A stretch of DNA of 7,460 bases from Candidatus Cloacimonadota bacterium (GTDB lineage: Bacteria > Cloacimonadota > Cloacimonadia > Cloacimonadales > TCS61), in the NCBI GenBank assembly GCA_021108055.1, contig JAIORR010000224.1, forward strand, positions 1 through 7,460, written 5' to 3'. The notes under the pieces were generated by a model that saw only the letters and a program-made list of their open reading frames with translations, had not been told where the DNA came from and ran no database searches. The position numbers and the translations under genes are program-made. Below are positions 1 through 4,412 of the stretch, piece by piece. Numbering within the stretch: position 1 is the first letter of the stretch; each line of letters starts with the position of its first letter.

Positions 1-1269
1 CTTTTCAGGAATGAAAAAGGGAAAAGATTTACAGAAATTACAAATATTGCTTTTCCCGATACGATCCGTGGTAATGGTGGCTTGTGGGGAGATTTCGACA
101 ACGATGGTGATCTGGACATCGTTACCAAAGACCCGGAATCTATCTGGCTGAACGAGAATGGAATATTTAAACGGATCAGCGGGAATAATGCAATTGAGAA
201 TAACGAAGTTTCCACCGAAGGTATCGGCATCGGCGATGTAAATAATGATGGATTTCTGGATATTTACCTGGCAAATTATGAGAAGAATTATGTAAATGAA
301 GAAGATCGATTCTTCAAAGGTATTGGCGGGGGAAAATTCTATGATGTTACCGATCGTGCGGGACTATTACCGGAAGACGGGAAAAATCGTGCCGGACGTG
401 GTGTAAATATGGGGGATTTTGATAACGATGGCGACCTCGATATTTTTGTTTCCAACTACCGTCTTACAGAAAATTTCCTGTGGGTAAATGATGGAACCGG
501 ACATTTTGAGAACCGTGCTCTTGAATTGGGTGTGGCAGGAGACGAAGTTGAAGGCTGGTGGGGTCACACGATTGGCAGTGAATGGGCAGATGTAGATAAC
601 GATGGTGATCTCGATCTTTTTTGTGCAAACCTGGCGCATCCCCGTTATATAGATTTTTCCAATATGAGCAGGCTCTATATCAATTCCGGTGCTCCGGATT
701 GGAAGTTTACAGATATCCGCCGCAGTGCCGGCATCCGTTTTGAAGAAACTCATTCCGAACCCTGCTGGGCAGATTTCAACAATGATGGATTTCTCGATCT
801 ATACATAAATTGCGTGTACGAAGGAAGGCGTTCATTTCTTTATATGAATAATGGAGATAGCACATTCAGAGAAGTTTCGTTCCTGGCAGGAGTGCGGCAT
901 TTTAATGGTTGGGGAACTGCCTGTGCCGATTTTGATAATGACGGCGATATGGATTTTCTGGCAGCAGGCGGGGATATCCAGTTATTCCAAAATGAAACAA
1001 ATGACAAATATAACTGGTTGGAAGTGCAGGTTATCGGCAAAAACCACTCCGATGGTATTGGAACACATCTTACTTTATCGAATGATAATATTTCGTTAAC
1101 CCGTGAAATTCAGGGTGGGAAAGGAACGACAAATCAGCATTCATTGGTTCAGCATTTTGGATTTGGAACTATCGAACCGCCATTTGAACTTAAAATCAGA
1201 TTTCCGAGTGGAGAGATCAGAACGATTAAAATACAGGAAGAAAATAAATTAATCGAAATATTAGAATAG
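1..1269 (+). CDS. CRTAC1-like FG-GAP/VCBS repeat protein with C-terminal ASPIC/UnbV domain (5' partial)
   Basis: The frame is open from base 1 and ends at TAG 1267-1269, leaving 422 residues; the N-terminus with any signal peptide lies outside the window. Six acidic loops of the type DFDNDGDLD occur at residues 31-39, 79-87, 139-147, 197-205, 258-266 and 310-318. These are the calcium-binding loops of FG-GAP/VCBS beta-propeller blades, typically followed by hydrophobic strands such as LDIYLANY. From about residue 338 (NWLEVQVIGKN) to 415 there is an ASPIC/UnbV domain with the expected Gly/Ser-rich middle, HFGFG and RFPSGEIR motifs. This order is that of the CRTAC1 family, which is normally extracellular; substrate or partner is unknown. 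No type IX sorting domain follows the ASPIC domain. The stop overlaps the end of convergent folC by 9 bp. The internal TTG at 82 is not a credible start because the homologous frame continues upstream of it. Confidence 0.93.
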   Translation, partial: LFRNEKGKRFTEITNIAFPDTIRGNGGLWGDFDNDGDLDIVTKDPESIWLNENGIFKRISGNNAIENNEVSTEGIGIGDVNNDGFLDIYLANYEKNYVNEEDRFFKGIGGGKFYDVTDRAGLLPEDGKNRAGRGVNMGDFDNDGDLDIFVSNYRLTENFLWVNDGTGHFENRALELGVAGDEVEGWWGHTIGSEWADVDNDGDLDLFCANLAHPRYIDFSNMSRLYINSGAPDWKFTDIRRSAGIRFEETHSEPCWADFNNDGFLDLYINCVYEGRRSFLYMNNGDSTFREVSFLAGVRHFNGWGTACADFDNDGDMDFLAAGGDIQLFQNETNDKYNWLEVQVIGKNHSDGIGTHLTLSNDNISLTREIQGGKGTTNQHSLVQHFGFGTIEPPFELKIRFPSGEIRTIKIQEENKLIEILE

Positions 1270-2541
1270 ATTTTCCTTTTCTTTCAGCACTTCCGAAATA
1301 GTATATAATGAACCCGAAATAACAATAACATCTTCTTTACCTGCTTCCGACAGAGCTTTTTCAACAGCTTCCACAACATCATAAACAGCTTCAAAATTCT
1401 GGTGGTTTTGCTTAACGATCTCTACCTGGTCTTCGATCTCTGCAGCTCGGGTAGATTTATTTTTGGAAACATAAACCTTATAACTTACACTGCAAATATT
1501 TCTTATGATGCTTTTCAGGTTCTTATCCCGCAGGATTGCCATTACGAAAAATATTTTTTTTCCGGGGAATAATTCCTTCAGATTCTCGGAAAGACACCTT
1601 ACTCCTTCTTCATTATGAGCTCCATCGATCAGCACGAGGGGATCTTTGGAAAGTATCTGCATTCTTCCCTGCCAGTTAACTTTTTTCAATGCTTTCCTGA
1701 TCTTCTGTTCTTCCGGCTTTTTACCTATTTTTTCTAAAAAGATAGAAAAGGCTTTGATAGCAACTGCTGCATTATACGCCTGATGTCTTCCAATTAGATT
1801 TAAAGTTAAATTTTCAAGTTCCATTTTGTCTGAATAATAATTATAAGTTGTACCGCTTTCTTTTATTAATGGATTGGATATTTGAAAATCTTTTCCCAAT
1901 TCATAGACGGGTGCATTTTTATCTGCCGCGATTTGCTTGATAATATTGCTGGCGGTTTTATCCATTTTTCCCAAGATCAGAGGTGTGTTATTTTTTAATA
2001 TTCCGGCTTTTTCATAAGCAATCTTTTCGATGGAATTTCCAAGGCTTTTTGTGTGATCATAAGAAATTGTAGTGATTACAGAAACAGTGGCAGCAAAGGG
2101 ATTTGTGCCATCCAGTCTGCCGCCGAGTCCAACTTCGAATATAGCGTTTTCTATTTGTTTCTGGAAGAAATAATAGAAAGCAATAGCAGTAGTTATCTCA
2201 AAAAAAGAAGCTTCGTTCTTTTCCAGAACCGGTTGCCATTTTTTGTAAGTTTTCATCAGTTCGTTAAGTTGAATATTTTTTCCGTTTATCCTGATCCTTT
2301 CTCGATAATCCACAAGATGTGGAGAAGTATTCAAGCCGGTTCTTAATCCGTATTCCAGTGAAAGAGCTTCGCAAATAGCTGCCACCGAACCTTTGCCATT
2401 TGTGCCGGCAATGTGAATTCCTTTCAGCTTCTCATTTGGGGAATCCATTGCTTTCAGAATGCTTTCCATTCTTTCCAGTCCAAGTTTTACGTTCCCCGAG
2501 TGTCGTTGATAAATATAATCCAGAAATTCCTGATATTTCAT
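1261..2541 (-). CDS. folC: Bifunctional folylpolyglutamate synthase/dihydrofolate synthase
   Basis: The protein is 426 residues, the usual FolC length. It is a cytoplasmic Mur-ligase-family enzyme that adds glutamate to dihydropteroate or to reduced folates with ATP. Visible motifs: P-loop GTNGKGS (46-52), SPHL (73-76), FEITTAIAF (114-122), EVGLGGRLDGTN (136-147), YDHTKSLGN (161-169), IAYEKAGI (174-181, containing the Lys usually carbamylated in this superfamily), GRHQAYNAAVA (251-261), WQGRMQ (290-295), the C-terminal-domain LIDGAHN (304-310) and SGSLY (409-413). Start: ATG at 2541 gives the natural N-terminus MKYQEFLDYIYQR. An in-frame TTG at 2565 lies inside a terminator-like stem and is rejected. 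No Shine-Dalgarno sequence precedes the ATG; the leader is A/T-rich. No other folate gene is adjacent. Whether it has both activities or only one cannot be told from sequence alone. Confidence 0.96.
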   Translation of the reverse strand: MKYQEFLDYIYQRHSGNVKLGLERMESILKAMDSPNEKLKGIHIAGTNGKGSVAAICEALSLEYGLRTGLNTSPHLVDYRERIRINGKNIQLNELMKTYKKWQPVLEKNEASFFEITTAIAFYYFFQKQIENAIFEVGLGGRLDGTNPFAATVSVITTISYDHTKSLGNSIEKIAYEKAGILKNNTPLILGKMDKTASNIIKQIAADKNAPVYELGKDFQISNPLIKESGTTYNYYSDKMELENLTLNLIGRHQAYNAAVAIKAFSIFLEKIGKKPEEQKIRKALKKVNWQGRMQILSKDPLVLIDGAHNEEGVRCLSENLKELFPGKKIFFVMAILRDKNLKSIIRNICSVSYKVYVSKNKSTRAAEIEDQVEIVKQNHQNFEAVYDVVEAVEKALSEAGKEDVIVISGSLYTISEVLKEKENLF

Positions 2542-2551
2542 TTTTTTGTAT

Positions 2552-2587
2552 AAAAAAACCTTCAAGGTCTCAAAAACCTTGAAGGTT
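2552..2587 (-). terminator. Intrinsic-terminator-like hairpin between the small membrane protein and folC
   Basis: On the minus strand, AACCTTCAAGGT and ACCTTGAAGGTT form a perfect 12-bp stem around a 7-base loop (TTTTGAG). Two T of the stem run on into five more (2556-2552). No T-run follows on the plus strand, so it is oriented to end transcription of the 2606-2971 gene, 19 bases past its stop. Each arm is itself a near-palindrome (ACCTT-N-AAGGT), so a dispersed repeat is an alternative reading. It ends only 10 bases before the folC start codon. Confidence 0.75.
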
Positions 2588-2605
2588 CATAGTTGTTCAT
2601 TAAGT

Positions 2606-2971
2606 TTATTCCAGAATGCTTTCCGGCAATTTGTGATCGGGAAATTTTTCTTCGTGTGGACATTTCACAATAATTTCACCTGTTTCAAAATCACCACTCA
2701 TAAAATATTTATCTCCAACTCCATTTTCAGGGCATTCATAGGTTTTCTTTATATATCCCATTCTAAAAAGATCCTGAGCAGTACCGGTGAAATCTTCTTC
2801 TCGCTCCTGCATATAAAGTCCTATCCCATCATAGATGTTTTTCATATTTCTGATACATTCTTCTGCTTTTTGCTTCTTATTGACATTGTATTTTTGCGGT
2901 ATGATCAGGATAAAAAATAAAACTATCAAAGCCACCAGACTTAATATTTTATAGATATTAATTTTCTTCAT
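2606..2971 (-). CDS. Small single-span membrane protein with pseudopilin-like C-terminal body
   Basis: 121 residues starting at ATG 2971, preceded by a good ribosome binding site (AAGGAG, 2983-2978, 6 to 8 bases from the start). A short basic N-terminus (MKKINIYK) is followed by a hydrophobic segment at about 9-25, then a charged helix-like stretch (about 30-60) and a small C-terminal part with CPENG (80-84), a predicted strand turn, and CPHEE (104-108). The layout 'hydrophobic helix, amphipathic helix with one Cys, L..(M)GYI, CP.., short strands, CP' resembles the major pseudopilin/GspG-like proteins of FCB and planctomycete bacteria. However, the prepilin cleavage motif (G/FTLxE) is absent, so it probably stays as an uncleaved membrane anchor with its body outside. 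The function is unknown. It is divergent from serA, and a terminator-like hairpin separates it from folC downstream. Confidence 0.8.
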   Translation of the reverse strand: MKKINIYKILSLVALIVLFFILIIPQKYNVNKKQKAEECIRNMKNIYDGIGLYMQEREEDFTGTAQDLFRMGYIKKTYECPENGVGDKYFMSGDFETGEIIVKCPHEEKFPDHKLPESILE

Positions 2972-3009
2972 TATTATATCTCCTTAAATTTTTTTGTCGA
3001 TAACACTTC

Positions 3010-3029
3010 ATTATAAGAAATTCCGTCAA
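3010..3029 (-). promoter_or_regulatory. Candidate promoter for the small membrane protein gene
   Basis: The minus strand carries a perfect TATAAT (3015-3010), about 39 bases before the start codon, which is a suitable place for a -10 box. A TTGACG (3029-3024) lies upstream but only 8 bases away, too close for a normal -35. The -10 is therefore the only supported element, and -35 recognition is unclear. Confidence 0.35.
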
Positions 3030-3066
3030 GTTTTTTTGTGTTTCTTCAAATAGTTCTCATTTATGC

Positions 3067-3096
3067 TTGACTATTAGAGGTAATATTTTTTTTAAG
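3067..3096 (+). promoter_or_regulatory. Candidate promoter region for serA
   Basis: TTGACT at 3067-3072 is followed by TAATAT at 3081-3086 (8-base spacing, too short for a sigma-70 pair) and by a weaker TTTAAG at 3091-3096 (18-base spacing). One of these probably marks serA transcription initiation, giving a short leader of about 15-30 bases, but the match is poor. Confidence 0.25.
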
Positions 3097-3119
3097 TAAC
3101 AAAAAATCCGGGGGAAATT

Positions 3120-4046
3120 ATGAGTAAAAAAATCCTTGTAGCAACCGAAAAACCTTTTGCAAAAAAAGCCGTTGAAGATATTAAAAATATCTGCGAAAAA
3201 GTTAATTACGAATTTATACTGTTAGAAAAATATGAAGATCGGAATGAACTTGTAAAAGCGGTTGAAAATGCTGATGCATTAATAGTTCGCAGCGATAAAG
3301 TTACTCGTGAAGTTATTGAAAATTCAAATAATCTGAAGGTTGTTGTTCGTGCTGGTGCAGGATACGATAATCTTGATTGTGAAGCTGCAAAAGAAAAAGG
3401 AGTAGTGTGTATGAATACTCCCGGGCAAAACTCCAATGCAGTTGCAGAACTTGCATTTGGAATGATGGTTTATATGGCTCGCGGACAATTCAATGGAAAA
3501 CCCGGGACAGAGCTAAAAGGTAAGAAGCTTGGTATTCATGCTTATGGAAATGTGGGAATGAATGTTGCTCGCATTGCCAAAGGCTTCGGGATGGATGTGG
3601 TTGCGTTCGATCCTTTTGTGGATAATAAAAAAATGATAGCAGATGGTGTTTCTCCCGTAGATTCTGTAGAAAAACTCTATAATTCCTGCGATTATATTTC
3701 ACTGCATCTTCCCTCGATTCCGGAAACACAAAAATTCGTTAACGATAAATTGATCAGTATAATGAAGCAGGGAGCCACAATTATCAATACAGCCCGTAAG
3801 GAAGTTGTTTGCGAAGATAGTCTGATAAAAATATTCGGTGAAAGAGAAGACTTGAAATATGCTTCTGATATTGCACCGATAAAAAAAGATGAAATGATAG
3901 AAAAATTTGGAAGTAGAGTTTATTTCACTCCCAAGAAAATGGGTGCTCAAACCCTGGAAGCAAACATCAATGCAGGAGTTGCTTCCATTAATCAGATCAT
4001 AAATTACTTTGAAAAAGGAGATACTACTTTCCAGGTTAATAAATAG
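3120..4046 (+). CDS. serA: D-3-phosphoglycerate dehydrogenase, short (type III) Bacteroides-like form
   Basis: The 308-residue protein oxidises 3-phosphoglycerate to 3-phosphohydroxypyruvate with NAD, the first step of serine synthesis, in the cytoplasm. It has the D-2-hydroxyacid dehydrogenase fold: a substrate-domain segment VRAGAGYDN (76-84) and MNTPGQNSNAVAELAFG (98-114), then the nucleotide-binding loop IHAYGNVG (139-146), where the first Gly of GxGxxG is Ala, and an acidic strand end VVAFDP (160-165). The catalytic Arg is R226 in INTARKEVV. The canonical Glu and His are missing: the region reads SDIAPIKKDE (249-258) and TPKKMGAQT (270-278), with Lys where His normally stands. That substitution is known from Bacteroides and Entamoeba enzymes, so I assign serA rather than another hydroxyacid dehydrogenase. 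No ACT or ASB regulatory domain follows, so classical serine feedback is not expected. The start is preceded by a G-rich weak ribosome site (GGGGG, 3110-3114). No serC lies beside it. Confidence 0.9.
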   Translation: MSKKILVATEKPFAKKAVEDIKNICEKVNYEFILLEKYEDRNELVKAVENADALIVRSDKVTREVIENSNNLKVVVRAGAGYDNLDCEAAKEKGVVCMNTPGQNSNAVAELAFGMMVYMARGQFNGKPGTELKGKKLGIHAYGNVGMNVARIAKGFGMDVVAFDPFVDNKKMIADGVSPVDSVEKLYNSCDYISLHLPSIPETQKFVNDKLISIMKQGATIINTARKEVVCEDSLIKIFGEREDLKYASDIAPIKKDEMIEKFGSRVYFTPKKMGAQTLEANINAGVASINQIINYFEKGDTTFQVNK

Positions 4047-4061
4047 AAATATATTTTGGAT

Positions 4062-4089
4062 AATAACCCGTAGATATTTGCGGATTATT
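4062..4089 (+). terminator. Possible weak serA transcript-end hairpin
   Basis: AATAACCCG and CGGATTATT pair with one mismatch around a 10-base loop, 15 bases after the serA stop. No T-run follows, so it is not a convincing intrinsic terminator; it may only protect the 3' end. Confidence 0.3.
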
Positions 4090-4137
4090 GCCATATTTTC
4101 ATGACAAATAAAAAAAAATGTAATATTTCTGTTTAAG

Positions 4138-4181
4138 GGGCTATCTTATTTATATCTTATAAGTTATAAGAGATATCGCCC
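4138..4181 (+). other. Nested two-stem foldable element of unknown role
   Basis: An outer stem GGGCTATC (4138-4145) pairs with GATA-TC-GCCC (4172-4181, two bases bulged). Inside it, TCTTATAA (4155-4162) and TTATAAGA (4164-4171) form a near-perfect palindrome around G4163. A 9-base A/T bulge (4146-4154) separates the stems on the 5' side. No T-run follows. It could be a transcript-end structure of serA, a protein-binding dyad, or a small structured RNA. Confidence 0.4.
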
Positions 4182-4301
4182 GTTGCATGACATGATAATA
4201 AGACAAATAATAATTGACCCATAAAACAAATAAATTTTAATAATTTGCTTTATCAACAGTTTTAATTACATTTAGAAAGACTACAATTTTAAATCGTTAT
4301 T

Positions 4302-4331
4302 TTGGCATAGTAATTGCTATGTAATTAAGGT
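4302..4331 (+). promoter_or_regulatory. Candidate promoter with overlapping dyad, large secreted protein gene
   Basis: TTGGCA (4302-4307) is a 5/6 match to a -35 box and is 18 bases from TAAGGT (4326-4331), a poor -10. A TGTAAT (4320-4325) is a better -10 but has no properly spaced -35. The interval overlaps the dyad CATAG-N6-CTATG (4306-4321), which could be an operator. Initiation here would give a leader of about 75 bases that contains the 4356-4401 fold. Confidence 0.25.
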
Positions 4332-4355
4332 TAAATCAAAAAAAAAAATAAAAAA

Positions 4356-4408
4356 GTCCGGCTTCTCTATACCACTCGTGAGTGGTCAGATATGCCGAGA
4401 CAAGGAGG
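4356..4408 (+). promoter_or_regulatory. Structured 5' leader element abutting the ribosome binding site
   Basis: GTCCGGC (4356-4362) pairs with GCCG-A-GAC (4394-4401, one bulged A) to form a 7-bp basal stem. An inner stem ACCACT/AGTGGT (4371-4376 with 4381-4386) closes a CGTG tetraloop. The stems are separated by an internal loop of 8 and 7 bases (TTCTCTAT and CAGATAT). The basal stem ends one base before the strong Shine-Dalgarno AAGGAGG (4402-4408), which is 4 bases from the ATG at 4413. The position suggests cis-regulation of translation, but I do not recognise the fold as a known riboswitch. Confidence 0.5.
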
Positions 4409-4412
4409 AAAA

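Larger units (their letters stand above)
4047..4412. other. Non-coding region between serA and the large secreted protein gene
   Basis: 366 bases without a credible gene on either strand. In order it holds a weak hairpin just after serA (4062-4089), an A-run (4111-4118), a nested foldable element (4138-4181), an A/T-rich stretch with nothing recognisable apart from isolated promoter-like hexamers (4182-4301, for example TTGACC at 4214-4219), a CATAG-N6-CTATG dyad (4306-4321), an A11-T-A6 tract (4338-4355), and the structured leader next to the downstream ribosome binding site (4356-4408). Confidence 0.85.

Noticed and set aside
367..753. Minus-strand open frame of 128 codons inside the CRTAC1-like gene
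   Set aside because: It is antisense to conserved calcium-binding repeats, has no recognisable domain or ribosome site, and is explained as a shadow of the real gene.
2542..2565. Upstream in-frame TTG start for folC adding MKVFLYKK
   Set aside because: The TTG lies in the 3' arm of the terminator-like stem, the added residues do not match FolC N-termini, and the ATG at 2541 gives the family-typical MKYQEFLDYI start.
3699..4094. Minus-strand open frame overlapping the serA 3' end
   Set aside because: It is antisense to the conserved catalytic region of SerA and shows no family motif; the Phe/Ile-rich composition is what the complement of this AT-rich gene gives.
4103..4210. Direct repeat GACAAATAA (4103-4111 and 4202-4210)
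   Set aside because: It is only nine A-rich bases in an A/T-rich spacer, with no target-site or array context.
4398..4410. CsrA-type site (ACAAGGAGG) over the ribosome binding site
   Set aside because: The match is little more than the Shine-Dalgarno sequence itself, it is not in a hairpin loop, and no second site is visible.
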